DNA of 64,000 nt from contig VZQC01005563.1 of NCBI GenBank assembly GCA_009823505.1, positions 67,834-131,833 of the forward strand, in the 5' to 3' direction. Positions 10,119 to 19,960 of the stretch are shown piece by piece. Each line of letters begins with the position of its first letter. The first letter of the stretch is position 1. Position numbers and translations under genes: made by a program. A model generated the notes under the pieces. That model searched no databases, had not been told where the DNA came from, and saw nothing but the letters and a program-made list of their open reading frames with translations. Source of the DNA: Rhizomys pruinosus. Its lineage: Eukaryota; Chordata; Mammalia; Rodentia; Spalacidae.

Positions 10119-10302
10119 GTCGTGTTGGAGATGGCTCAACAGGTAAGGGCAGTCTGCTCTTGCAGAGGACCTGGGTTTGATTTGCAGTTATCAACCACCT
10201 GTAACTCCAGTTCCAGGGGACCCAATGCCTTCTAACCTCTGCAGGCACTGCGCAACACATATGCAGGCAATAGACTCATACACATAAAAATAATAAAAAA
10301 AT
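10119..10302 (+). mobile_element. B2 SINE
   Basis: 'gttggagatggctcaacagg' to an A-rich tail; lacks part of the middle. Confidence 0.82.
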
Positions 10303-10334
10303 TTAAAATTTATTATTTATTTTATTTATTTATT

Positions 10335-10483
10335 TTTTTGGTCTTTTTGAGACAGGGTCTCCCTGTAGCTCTGGCTGTCCCAGAACTCACTCTGTAGACC
10401 AGGCTGGCCTTGAACTCACAGAGGTCCACCTACCTCTGCCTCCCAAGTGCTAGGATTAAAGGCATGTGCCACCACGCCCGGCT
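10335..10483 (-). mobile_element. B1 SINE
   Basis: Near-consensus reverse B1 after a TTTA-rich run. Confidence 0.92.
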
Positions 10484-10681
10484 ATTTGTTATTTTTTATG
10501 TGTATGAGTGTACTGTCTGCATGTAGGTTGTGCAGTGCCTCAGAGGTCAGAAAAGGGCATCGAATTCCCCTGGAACTGGAGTTAAAGATGGTTCTTAGTC
10601 GCAATGTGGGTGCTGGGAATCGAACATGGGTCCTTTGCAAGAGTACAGTGCTTTTAACCACTGAGCCATCTCTCCAGCCCC
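10484..10681 (-). mobile_element. B2 SINE
   Basis: Reverse B2 abutting the previous B1, ending 'gagccatctctccagcccc'. Confidence 0.9.
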
Positions 10682-10764
10682 AATAAAATATTTTTTAAAT
10701 GGGGCAAGGAACTAAATAGAGTTCGGAAAAGAAGAAATACATATGGCTGAGACTGCTTTGTTTG

Positions 10765-10917
10765 TTTTGTTTTTTTTTTTGAGACAAGGTTTTACTACCT
10801 AGCCCTGGCTGTCCTGGAGCTCACTATGTAGACCAGGATTGCCTGGCACTAACAATGGTTCACCTGTCTCTGCCTCCCGGATGCCAAGATCAAAGGCATG
10901 TACAACCCTGCCCAGCT
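10765..10917 (-). mobile_element. B1 SINE, diverged
   Basis: 'gagacaaggttttactacc' to 'aaccctgcccagct'. Confidence 0.82.
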
Positions 10918-10974
10918 TAGCTGAGAAATATACACACACACTCACATACAAACATATTTGTTGTTGTTTGCTTA

Positions 10975-11045
10975 TTTTTAGTCTTTTTGAGATAGGTCTC
11001 CTTGGTGCCCCAGCTGGCCTGTAACTCCTTATGTAGACTGGGCTT
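10975..11045 (-). mobile_element. B1 SINE fragment
   Basis: Only the reversed 3' half: 'gagataggtctccttggtg' to 'atgtagactgggct'. Confidence 0.75.
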
Positions 11046-11164
11046 TATAAAAGTTAACTAATACCTGTTACACATTAAAGAAAAGTAAAACAACTCTTTG
11101 TATATTGGTAGTCTATTTGTGGTTACCAGTTAAAAAAGAACATTTTATTCCCAGTTAATGTTAT

Positions 11165-11319
11165 CTTTTTTTTTTTTGTCTTTTCGAGACAGGGTCTCCC
11201 TGTAGCCCCAGCTGTCCTGGAATTCACTCTGTAGAGCAGGCTGGCCTTGAACTCATAAAGATCCGCCTGCCTCTGCCTCCCAAGTGCTAGGATTAAAGGC
11301 GTGCACCACCACGCCCGGT
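11165..11319 (-). mobile_element. B1 SINE
   Basis: Near-consensus reverse B1 with CpGs kept (tcttttcgagacag, cacgcccgg). Confidence 0.93.
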
Positions 11320-11675
11320 GAGACATCTCTTAAAGAGGTCTGCATACAAAGTGTAGAACCAACCCAAGAGAGAGATGCATGTTGCAAGCAGCAAAGCTGA
11401 AGGGACAGTTCCATCTAAGCAAAGCCCCAGACATTGGAGCTAGAGCTAGAGGATTTGGTGTTTGCCCTCTGTCTTTTAGTCTTTAGTCCAGCATTTCCTT
11501 ACTACGACCCCCTTCTTCCCTTTTGGAATGGGAATGTATATTCTGTATGTGGGTGGTATGTAATTTGCCTTTTGATTTTACAGGGGCTTATATCAAGAGA
11601 TTGCCTTGAGTATCAGAAGACGCTTTGGATTTTTGAACAGTGTTGAGACTCTTAGAGACTACAGGGGACCTTTAA
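11320..11675. other. single-copy stretch, no gene recognised
   Basis: No repeat signature and no convincing coding frame. Confidence 0.45.
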
Positions 11676-11691
11676 AACTGTACTAGCCTAA

Positions 11692-11947
11692 GGGCTGGAG
11701 AGATGGCCTAGCGGTTAAGAGCGCTGACTGCTCTTGCAGAGGACCCGGGTTCGATCCCCAGCACCCACATGGCGGCCGAGAACCGTCTGAATACTCCAAT
11801 TCCAGGAGAACTCCAGTTCCAGGGGAATCTGACACCTTCTTCTGACCTCCGCGGCATTGCACGACACGGGTGCACAAACTTACATGCAGACAGTACATTC
11901 ATACATATACAGAAATAAATAAAATTAATAAAAAAATTAAAAAACAA
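11692..11947 (+). mobile_element. young B2 SINE
   Basis: Near consensus with CpGs intact (tagcggttaagagcgctgac, ggttcgatcc, acatggcggccgagaaccg). Flanked by 'aactgtactagcc' at about 11,676 and 11,949. Confidence 0.94.
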
Positions 11948-11958
11948 CAACTGTACTA

Positions 11959-12126
11959 GCCCAGTGTGGCGGCACACGCCTTTAATCCTAGCACTTGGGA
12001 GGCAGAGGCAGGTGGATCTTTGTGAGTTCAAGGCCAGCCTGGTCTGCAGGGTGAGTTCCAGGACAGCTGGGGCTACAGGGAGACCCTGTCTCAAAAAGAC
12101 CAAAAAACAAAAACAAAAACAAAAAA
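11959..12126 (+). mobile_element. B1 SINE
   Basis: Full B1 inserted next to the B2 copy of the target; 'aactatactaaa' after its tail resembles the same target. Confidence 0.92.
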
Positions 12127-12188
12127 CTATACTAAATACATTTTACATTACAATATGGCCACAAGCCTCTGGGGACCAGGGAGTGGAA

Positions 12189-12474
12189 TGTGGCAGTTTG
12201 AATGAGCAGTGTACCATAGGCTCATGTATTTGAGCGGTTTTTCTTCAGTTTTTGGTGATGTTTGGAAGACCATAGAACCTTTCAGAGGTGGCGCCTTGCT
12301 GGAGGAAGCATGTTGCTTCATGTCTGTGTTGAAGATGTGTGCTCCCAGTTTCCTGCTCTGGCCGCCTGCTGCCGTGCCTCCCTGTCATTATGGACTCCAT
12401 CTCTGGAACCGTAAGCCAAAATAAATTCTTTCTTCCATAAGTTGCTTTTGGCCACAGAAAAGTAACTAATATAG
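12189..12474 (+). mobile_element. ORR1-like MaLR solo LTR
   Basis: Begins TGTGGCAGTTTGAATG, contains 'ggcgccttgctggaggaagc' and 'atggactccatctctggaac', then 'gtaagccaaaataaattctt' (a polyadenylation signal) and 'cagaaaagtaactaata'. These are ORR1/MaLR LTR words. No internal region follows, so it is a solo LTR. Confidence 0.72.
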
Positions 12475-12496
12475 ATGTGTATGCACACATGTGCAA

Positions 12497-12548
12497 AATA
12501 AAAATAAATAAATATAAATAAATAAATGAATAAAATAAATAAATAAAA
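12497..12548. repeat. (AAAT)n low-complexity tract
   Basis: AAATA/AAAT repeats with minor interruptions. Confidence 0.85.
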
Positions 12549-12645
12549 CGGGGTGTGGTGGAACATGCCAGTAATCCCATTACTCAGGAGTCAGTTACAA
12601 AAGGAGCAGGGGTTCAAGAGCAGCCTTGGTAAAAAAAAAAAAAAT
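12549..12645 (+). mobile_element. B1/B4-like remnant
   Basis: 'ggggtgtggtggaacatgcc' and 'cccattactcagg'; then a duplicated 'gagcagccttg' around an A-run. Confidence 0.5.
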
Positions 12646-12702
12646 AAAGAGCAGCCTTGATTACATGAGACTATCTCGAATACTTACAAAACAACAAAAA
12701 GA

Positions 12703-12872
12703 GGGTAGAAGAGATGGCTCAGTGATTAAGAGTGCTTCCTGCTCTTACAGAGGACCAGAGTTCAGTTCCTAGTACCCATTGGCCAGCTTACAACCAACCA
12801 CCTGTGACTACAGCTCAAAGGGAAATCAGACACCTCTGGTCTCCTTGGACACCTGCACTCACATGCACATAC

Positions 12873-12914
<42 letters not shown>
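12703..12914 (+). mobile_element. B2 SINE with (CA)n tail
   Basis: Old B2 whose 3' end has expanded to (CA)n at about 12,875-12,912. Confidence 0.78.
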
Positions 12915-12915
<1 letters not shown>

Positions 12916-13059
12916 TAATAGAATGAATCTTAAAACAACAAACAAAAACCCAACTAAAAGAATGCAGATTCCCAGGGTATGTATCAGTCCTGAGTCAGAA
13001 ACTTTGCAGTAATTCCTATGAACCCTAGACCTGAAAACCTTGGCTTAAGAAGGATCAGA

Positions 13060-13219
13060 GCCAGGTGTGGTGGCGCACACTTTTAGTCCTAGCACTTGGG
13101 AGGCAGAGACAGGCGGATCTTTGTGAGTTCAAGGCCAGCCTGGTCAACAGAGCGAGTTCCAGGACAGCTGGGGCTACAGGGAGACCCTGTCTCTCAAAAA
13201 AGACCAAAAAAAAAAAAAA
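13060..13219 (+). mobile_element. B1 SINE interrupted at its poly-A by an N
   Basis: Complete B1 'gccaggtgtggtggcgcac' to 'gaccaaaaaaa'. The poly-A runs into the N at 13,220 and continues beyond it. Confidence 0.92.
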
Positions 13220-13220
13220 N
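13220..13220. other. assembly join (single N) at start of the tandem duplication
   Basis: Lone N inside poly-A. The first base of the duplicated unit follows at once. Confidence 0.9.
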
Positions 13221-13269
13221 AAAAAAAAAAAAAGAAGGGTCCAGAACCCCTCAAACCGAAGCACCATTT

Positions 13270-13499
13270 CTTTCTTTTTTTTTTTTTTTAAATTTTTATT
13301 TTATGTGTATGGGTGTATTGCCTGCATGCATGCAAGTGCACCTGTGTCATGCAGTGGCCACGGAGGATAGAAGGTGTCAGATCTCCTGAACTGGAGTTAA
13401 GGACAGCTGTTAGCCACCATGTGGGTTGCTGGGATTCAAACCCAGGTCTTCTGCAAGAACACCCAGTGCTTTTAATTGCTGAGCCATTTCTCCAGCACC
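13270..13499 (-). mobile_element. B2 SINE (unit 1)
   Basis: Reverse B2 'atgtgtatgggtgtattgcc' to 'gccatttctccagcacc'. Counterpart: 29,407-29,639. Confidence 0.88.
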
Positions 13500-14100
13500 T
13501 GAAGTATCATTTCATCCAGTAGGTCTATAACCACATCAGACTTTCACTTTGGCATGGAGCAGGGTAAATCTTGTCTATACACAGAGATACAGACAGAATA
13601 ACAGCTCACAGGGCAGAACTCAGAGCAGGTACTATGTATAGAGGAGCCTCGGAGCATTAAAGGCTGATGTCTAGGTGCCAACTCCTTTGTCTCAGGCGTT
13701 GTAAGTGCTGAAGAGGTTCCTTTATCTACTGATAAGGAAGGTGAACATAAGTGATCTCCAGAAATGGTTCACGACAGGCTCCCCATTCTTGAAAACCCAC
13801 AAGTGATTGGCAAATGCTTCTGCTGTAGACATAATTCAAACAACAGCTCATTTCCTCCAGAGTTGCTGGTGGCTGAACTCAGGGAAAGGGGGAAAGAGAG
13901 AAGTCATTCTCTCCCTTCCCCCACAGCCTCTTCCCCTTTCTGATGTCACATTTTTTGACACTAAACCCAGAAGCTATTAATAAGGAACTTCAAGAAGGAG
14001 AACCCTTTGCCCAGAGGCCACAGCCCTTTCAGAGTTAATTACAAACCTCCCTTTTCACTTGTTTTGGGGAAGCCTGGGACCATCAGCCTCGGCATCACTG
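13500..14100. other. single-copy stretch of unit 1
   Basis: No repeat family seen. It is repeated at 29,640-30,240. Contains 'ttttttgacactaaaccc' and 'cagagttaattacaaacc'; no coding frame recognised. Confidence 0.5.
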
Positions 14101-14106
14101 AATTTT

Positions 14107-14390
14107 CTTTTTTTTTTTATTTATTTATTTATTTATTATTTATTTTTTGTTTTGTTTGTTTGGTTGTATGAATTGTATCTGTCTGCATGAGGTTGCTGCA
14201 CCCATGTCGTGCAATGCAGTGAGAGGTCAGAAGAGGGTGGTCGAAGAGGTCTGACCCCTGGAACTGAGATTCTCCTGGAATTGGCAGTTACCAGCACGGT
14301 CCAAGCTGCCATGTGGGGTTGCTGGGGACGAACCCAATTCCTTCTGCAGCAGCAGTCGGTGTTCTTAACCGTAGGCCATCTCTCCCCCCC
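14107..14390 (-). mobile_element. B2 SINE (unit 1 only)
   Basis: Noisy reverse B2, absent from unit 2 except for its T-rich tail. Confidence 0.82.
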
Positions 14391-14436
14391 CCCCCTTTTT
14401 TTTTAAATATTTTGTTTTATATTTTTATTTTTGGTT

Positions 14437-14604
14437 CTTTTTTTTTTTTTTCTGTCTTTGAGACAGGTCTCCCTGTAGCCAACCTGTCCTGGAAAGCTCC
14501 TCTGTAGACCAGGCTGTCCCTTGAAACTCACAAAGATCAAATCCGCCTGCCTCTGCCTCCCAGAAGTGCTAGGATTAAAGGCGTGCCCGCCTCCTACGCC
14601 CGGC
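14437..14604 (-). mobile_element. B1 SINE (unit 1 only)
   Basis: Noisy reverse B1. The B2 plus B1 block is bracketed by 'atcactgaattttct' (about 14,093) and 'atcactgatttttct' (about 14,608), a probable target-site duplication. Confidence 0.82.
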
Positions 14605-14605
14605 T

Positions 14606-14760
14606 GGAATCACTGATTTTTCTAAGGCGTTCTATTACGGTGATTCTCTTAACTTCATTTAGCTTGGTCTGCTGAAATGTATAGTTGACTCTGGCTGCTG
14701 GAGGGCCTGAGGATCCTAAGATGCTGATATGTTTGTTAATTTTTTTTTTTTTTTAAAAGA
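14606..14760. other. unique 150 bp present only in unit 1
   Basis: 'ctaaggcgttctattacgg' through 'gatatgtttgttaatt' has no counterpart in unit 2, which jumps from the T-rich tail into (CT)n. Confidence 0.75.
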
Positions 14761-14765
14761 AATTC

Positions 14766-14824
14766 TCTCTTTCTCCTGTTCTCTTCTCTGCTCCTCTCTC
14801 TCTTCTCTCTCTCTCTCTCTCTTC
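14766..14824. repeat. (CT)n-rich tract (unit 1)
   Basis: Interrupted CT array; the counterpart at about 30,322-30,377 is a pure (CT)n. Confidence 0.85.
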
Positions 14825-14886
14825 AAGCCAGGTGGCCCTCAAACTCACATAACACACAATTTACCCATTAAAATGCTACCACTTTT

Positions 14887-15110
14887 GGGGCTGGAGAGAT
14901 GGCCTAGTGGTTATAGAGCACTTACTGCTCTTGCCAGAAGGACCGGGGTTCCGATTTCTGGCACCCACATGGCAGCTAAGAACTGTCTATAACTCCGTTC
15001 CAGGGGACTCCAAACGCCCTCTTCTGACCATCTGCGGCATTGATGACACGGGTGCACCAACACTACATGTACCACTATAACATAAAAAATTAAAAAAATA
15101 AACAAATAAA
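14887..15110 (+). mobile_element. B2 SINE (unit 1)
   Basis: Noisy B2; counterpart 30,442-30,655, where the flanking repeat aaaatgtacacttttg is intact. Confidence 0.9.
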
Positions 15111-15307
15111 TGTACACTTTTGAGCCTAGGAATTCCAGAGCAGTTTGGAGCTGGTTCTCTTGTGGATTAGCAATAATTCCAGCTATTTGGGAACAGCTAC
15201 ACTGGGGCAAGAGGATCTCAAATTCAAGGCTTGCCTAAAGTAGAAAGTAAGCTCAAGGCAGGCCTAGGTAAGTTCAACCAAGATACTATCTCAAAAAAGA
15301 AAAAACA

Positions 15308-15569
15308 GGGGGTGGTTGGAGAGATGGCTCAGTGGTTAATGGCACCAAACTGCTCTTTGCTAGGATCTGAGTTCAATTCCAAGCACCCACATGGCCGGCT
15401 AAGAACCATCTTAAGCCGGGTACGGTGGTGCATGCCTTTAATCCTAACAACTTGGGAGGTAGAGGTAGGCGGATCTCTGTTTGAGTTCAAGGCCAGCCTG
15501 GTCCTATAGATGTGAGTTCCAGCCCTGCTGGGGCTGTAGGGAGACCCTTGTCTCAAAAGACCAAAAAAG
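15308..15569 (+). mobile_element. composite B2-B1 SINE (copy B, unit 1)
   Basis: B2 head to 'aagaaccatcttaa', then B1 start (gccgggtacggtgg) at 15,415 and the whole B1. Same locus as 30,855-31,106. Confidence 0.82.
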
Positions 15570-15587
15570 AAAAATCAACAAAGCGGG

Positions 15588-15685
15588 TTGGATTGGGGAT
15601 AGTTCAGTGGGCAGAGTATTTGCCTTATGTGTGAGACCCTAGGTTCAACCTCCCAGTACAAAAACAAACGATCCCCCCCCAATCT
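15588..15685 (+). mobile_element. ID-like SINE (unit 1)
   Basis: 'ggattggggatagttcagtg' and 'ttgccttatgtgtgagaccc', tRNA-Ala-like ID pattern. Counterpart 31,126-31,210. Confidence 0.65.
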
Positions 15686-15721
15686 AACCAGAACAATGTA
15701 GTTAAGTTGTACTTTCATTTT

Positions 15722-15968
15722 TTTAAAGTTTTTAAAAAATTTTTATTGTTATTTTCATATGTATATGAATGTACTGTTCTGAATGTAGGTCTGTTCACCA
15801 TTGTCGTTGCAATGCCGGCAGAGGTCAGAAGAGGGGGTGTCAGGATTCCCCTGGAACTGGAGCTTAAAGAACAGTTCTTAGCCGCCTGTGGGTTGTCTGG
15901 GGATCGAACCGCGGGTCCTCTGCCAAAGAGCAGTCCGGCGCTCTTAAACCGCTAGGCCATTTCCAGCC
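15722..15968 (-). mobile_element. B2 SINE (unit 1)
   Basis: Noisy reverse B2; clean counterpart 31,258-31,497. Confidence 0.88.
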
Positions 15969-15994
15969 ACTTAAGTTGTACTTTTAAAATGTCA

Positions 15995-16075
15995 AGTTCA
16001 GGCTAGTTCCTGTGACTCAGTGAGGGAACACATGTTTAGCATGGGTGCCATCCCCAGCACAAAACAAAATCCCAG
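15995..16075 (+). mobile_element. ID-like remnant (unit 1)
   Basis: 'gactcagtgagggaacacatg' region and 'gtgccatccccagcacaaaa'. Counterpart 31,527-31,596. Confidence 0.45.
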
Positions 16076-16079
16076 TTCA

Positions 16080-16905
16080 ACAGTTATATCCACTTTTGCA
16101 ACTGTCACAGTACCTTAGAAGATTGTGTCTGTGCTGGAAACAGCCCTCAATGGGTTAACAGTTACTCCTTACCCCTCCAACTCTACCCTAGCCCTAGACA
16201 ACCACTAATCCACTTTGCCTGTACACATTTGCCTATTCTGGACAGTTCATAGAAATAGAATTATGCCATAATTTGGTTGAGATTGGCTTTTTTCACTTAG
16301 CATGTTTTCAAGTTCATCCTAGCATTGAAGATTCTTTCCCTTTTATGGCTAAATAAATACTCCATTGTATTCCTCATGACATTTTGTTTACTCAGTCATC
16401 AGTTGATGCGGTATTCTAAATAATGCTTGCTGCAATATTTGCTGTAACATAGTTCTGTGTGGACAGGTGTTTCCATTCCTCCTAGGTTCATACCTAGGAT
16501 CGGTACTGCGGGTCATAAAGCAGATGTATGTTTAACCCTTAGGGACTGGCCAGACTACTGTCCAAAGCAGATGGTCCGTTTTGCCAGCCATGCGGCATCT
16601 CCCCACCCTCACTGACACTGTTACATGCTTTTGATCACAGGCACCCTCCTAATATGAAGTAGTGCGTCACTGTGTTTTTATATGTATTTCCCTTGGCTAA
16701 TGCTGCCTGGCTCTGTTTATTGGCCATTTTATATAGCTTCTTTGGGGGTAAATGTCTATTTAGAGCCTATTCAGCTTATTTTAAAACAGGGTTGTCTTTT
16801 TATTGAGTTGTAGGGCTTCTTTATGTATTACAATAGTCCCTTATCAGAGACACCATTTGCAGAAAGGTTTTCCCATTCTTTGGGTTATCTTTTCTTTTCA
16901 CTTTC
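16080..16905 (-). mobile_element. old LINE-1 (L1M type) 3' end (unit 1)
   Basis: Reverse of the mammalian L1 3' region: 'tactccattgtattcctcatg', 'attttgtttactcagtcatc', 'ccattctttgggttatctttt'. Counterpart 31,600-32,425. Confidence 0.75.
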
Positions 16906-17059
16906 TGTTTGGGTCAAGGTCTTACCCCAGGCTGAAACCCATCCTGTGGTCCTGAGTGCTGGGGCCAGCCACCAAGGCTGGCAGTTGACCTGCCAACTTT
17001 TTTTTTTTTAAATGTTCTTTAATCCTATGTTTTTTTTTTTCGATGGAATTAGTATCTTC

Positions 17060-17295
17060 TTTTCTTTTTTTTTTAACATATTTTTAGTGTATGAGTGTAC
17101 TGTCTACATGTATGAATTGCACCCATGGGTGTTGTGCAAATGCCTCGGAGGTTCAGAAGAGGGCGTCGGATTCCCCTAGGAATGGAGTTAAAGACGGTTT
17201 TTTTTTAGTCTGCGCCATGTGGGTGGTGGAAACGAACCGGGTTCTCTGCAAGAGTAGTCAGCGCTCTTAAAACCATGAGACATCCTTCCAGCCCC
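17060..17295 (-). mobile_element. B2 SINE (unit 1)
   Basis: Noisy reverse B2; clean counterpart 32,590-32,799. Confidence 0.88.
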
Positions 17296-17342
17296 TCCTT
17301 TTTTCTTTTTGTTGTGTGTGATTTACTTTTTGGTTGTTTGTT

Positions 17343-17410
17343 TTTCTGTGGTGCTAGGGGACCAAGCTCAGGGTCTTGTACAATCCAAGCAAGCACTTTA
17401 CCACACTTTG
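17343..17410 (-). mobile_element. ID/B4 remnant (unit 1)
   Basis: 'gtgctaggggaccaagctca' and 'aagcaagcactttaccacac'. Counterpart 32,845-32,911. Confidence 0.5.
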
Positions 17411-18356
17411 AGGAAACGCTACCAAAATCCAACTTGAACTTTGCAGGCCAGGCACTGAGATTTCAGGGTGTAGTAGGGTTTTGTGGTCCCCTTTGAGGAG
17501 GATTTCTTCCCGTTTGGTGATGCATTCTTCCATTGCAGCCACAGCTCTTCAGAGCCTGGGAACAGAGTCCCTGGGGACTCTTCTCTGTGTTTACACCCCG
17601 TTCCTCTCCTGAGGTCTACCACAATAGAGCAGCTGAAATGACAGTTTGGAGATATCCTTTATTGTGAAAACTCAATGGCCTTTGTCTCTGGGATTTAAAA
17701 AATTTTTCAATGCATTAGTTTGGCAGCAAGGGTCAGGGAAGGAGGAGGGGAAGAGGCGAGAGAAACCCTGTACTGATTTCCCTGGTGAGTCATCTTGACT
17801 TCCAGTTGTTTTGATTTTTTCACCCATAAACTAGGGAGAACACCTCCATTCCCCTATCCCAGTGAGGTTGCTAAGAGGCTGAATTAATTTGTATTTGTTA
17901 GTAGACTTTGAGATCTTAGATTAAAGGCATTGCTGAGACTCAAGGTATTATTTATAATAAATATTTAATAGCAGGGTGAGGTAGCTGAAGCAAGGATTGG
18001 TAGGAAGGTGGAGGCTCAAAGCTGTGAAGGGGTTGCTGCCGGGGAAGCCTTAACCCACACACGGACTCTTATTCTCCGAGGTGTTAAACTAGGATTGCCT
18101 CATAAGCCCTGGGCTGTTTCTTCTAGCTTCAGCACAGCCTTATTGAATGCTTCCTCCAAGAGCTTTCCATACTGAGATGGAAATCTTTTCAGGAAATAGG
18201 CATATAAATTAAAACAATTAGAAACAATGTGGGACATTATAATCAAATACTGGATTGACTATAACAAGTGTCGGAAAGAAGGAAGTGTTCTGTTGACTTC
18301 CAGCTTTACCACCCACCAGCTGTTGTGTCTTTGCCTTCATTTCTACCTCACTTTAT
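17411..18356. other. single-copy stretch of unit 1
   Basis: No gene or repeat family recognised. Repeated at 32,912-33,849 with almost no change. Confidence 0.5.
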
Positions 18357-18511
18357 TTATTTTTATTTATTATTACTTTTATTTTTTTATTTTGGTCTTT
18401 TTGAGATAGGGACTCCCTTTAGTTCCAGCTGGCTGGAAGCTTACTAATGTAGCCAGCTGTGGCCTTTGAACTCACAGAGATCTGTTGACCCTCTGCCTTC
18501 TGAATGCCTAG
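18357..18511 (-). mobile_element. B1 SINE (unit 1)
   Basis: Noisy reverse B1 lacking its 5' end; clean counterpart 33,849-33,995. Confidence 0.82.
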
Positions 18512-18779
18512 TTTCTCCTGTAACAGCAATTGTTCTGGATAAGTTCTTAGAGTAATGGCTAGCTAACACAGTAAACACTCTCTTGTCAGACTGTGCTTTG
18601 GCTGACAAGGTCGGGCCAAGTTGCTCTATCCTCAGAGCCTCAGTATTCTTTCTGTAAAAAGGAGTTAGGGTATTCCCAACTTTCAGTGTTTATAAAGTGC
18701 AGCATGCTTTGCAAGCATTGGCTAGATGATAGTAGTTTACTATCATCAACATTGTTGCCCCCTTCCCCCCCTTCCCTGC

Positions 18780-19960
18780 GGAGGCAGGGCGCTTTCGCAC
18801 GTGGTTTTAACATTATGGGCGGTGTTTTGGAAGCGTTGGGGGAGTTTGAAGTAAGTAAGAAAGGACTGGGAAGAGTCAAGTGATCGTGATCAGAGTAGAA
18901 AGCAGAGATCCGGGAAAAGGGAAGACCGGAAGTACTGGGGCTTTTCACTTTTCCATGCCGCCCCGGCGAAGTTTTCTCCCCGTCGCCCCTTCAGTAATCT
19001 CGACTCTCACCTGTGCAGCCAGCAAGCCTGTCACTCTGCAGTCCTAAAACACACAGCCTCCCACCTAAGGAATGTGGGCCCAGATACACCACCCAGTGGA
19101 GCGCCTCCCGCTGTCAGGAGCAAGGACGCCGGGTCGCTGTCTCCCTACGGTCTACCAGAATCCAGTTTCAAAGTCACCTGAAAGCCATTTCCTCTCGTGC
19201 CCCGCCCCTCCCCGTCGTCTATCATCAGGAGCCCGCTTTTCCCAGGAGCAGCAGCATTTTTGCTTTTGGAGGGTAGTGGTGGTGGGGGACTCTATAGCCA
19301 GTAGAAATGTCCCATTTCTGCTGCAGCACTATGAAGCCTGTAGGAAGGTCATCTAGACTTCGAGTCTAGCCTGGGCAACAAAAAGTGGGCCTGCTCCAAA
19401 ATACATTAAAAAAACACAAACAAAACAAAATCTGCAGTAGAACCGGCGTTGTGGCCCACTGTAATCCCAGACTAGGAGATTTGGAGGTAGGAGGATCCTA
19501 AACTTTCGGGACACTGAGATTCCTGTTTGAATACACACAAAATTTAACCTCTGGTTCAAACCCAACTTTAGTGTTTAATGTCGCTAACCCACCTTCACTC
19601 CTTACTCACTTCCCGGTGCTCGCCCTTCTGTGTTCAGCATCCACACGCAAACTGGGGTCCTGTTCCTCATGTCCCTCTGTTCTGTCTTCCCCACTCAGTA
19701 CCCGGTGGAGCGCCCCGCCCCCGCCTTCTCTAATTGTGGTGGATTGGTTCGCAGCTTTATCTGGTACTTTATCCCCTCTGGCTTTTTCTTGATAATTGGT
19801 CGAGTCTTATTTTACAACTAGTAAAGGGTCACTGAGCACCTAGTTTCAGTGGTGAGGATTCGAGACGTGCCGTTTTGTGGCACTCACTGCCTTAGCAGAC
19901 CCGCTCGGGTATGGACACGAGACCTCCAGCTCACTTTGAGAACTGGGAAAGCCGGGGTGG
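18780..19960 (+). promoter_or_regulatory. upstream flank of CpG island (unit 1)
   Basis: Moderately GC-rich DNA with an ETS-like 'accggaagt' near 18,926. An E-box CACGTG near 18,799 reads CAAGTG in unit 2 (about 34,285). The segment at 19,730-19,820 differs strongly from unit 2. Confidence 0.45.

Noticed and set aside
11692..11770. tRNA-like A-box and B-box sequences
   Set aside because: They belong to B2 SINE heads and do not fold into a tRNA gene; the same holds for all other B2 copies.
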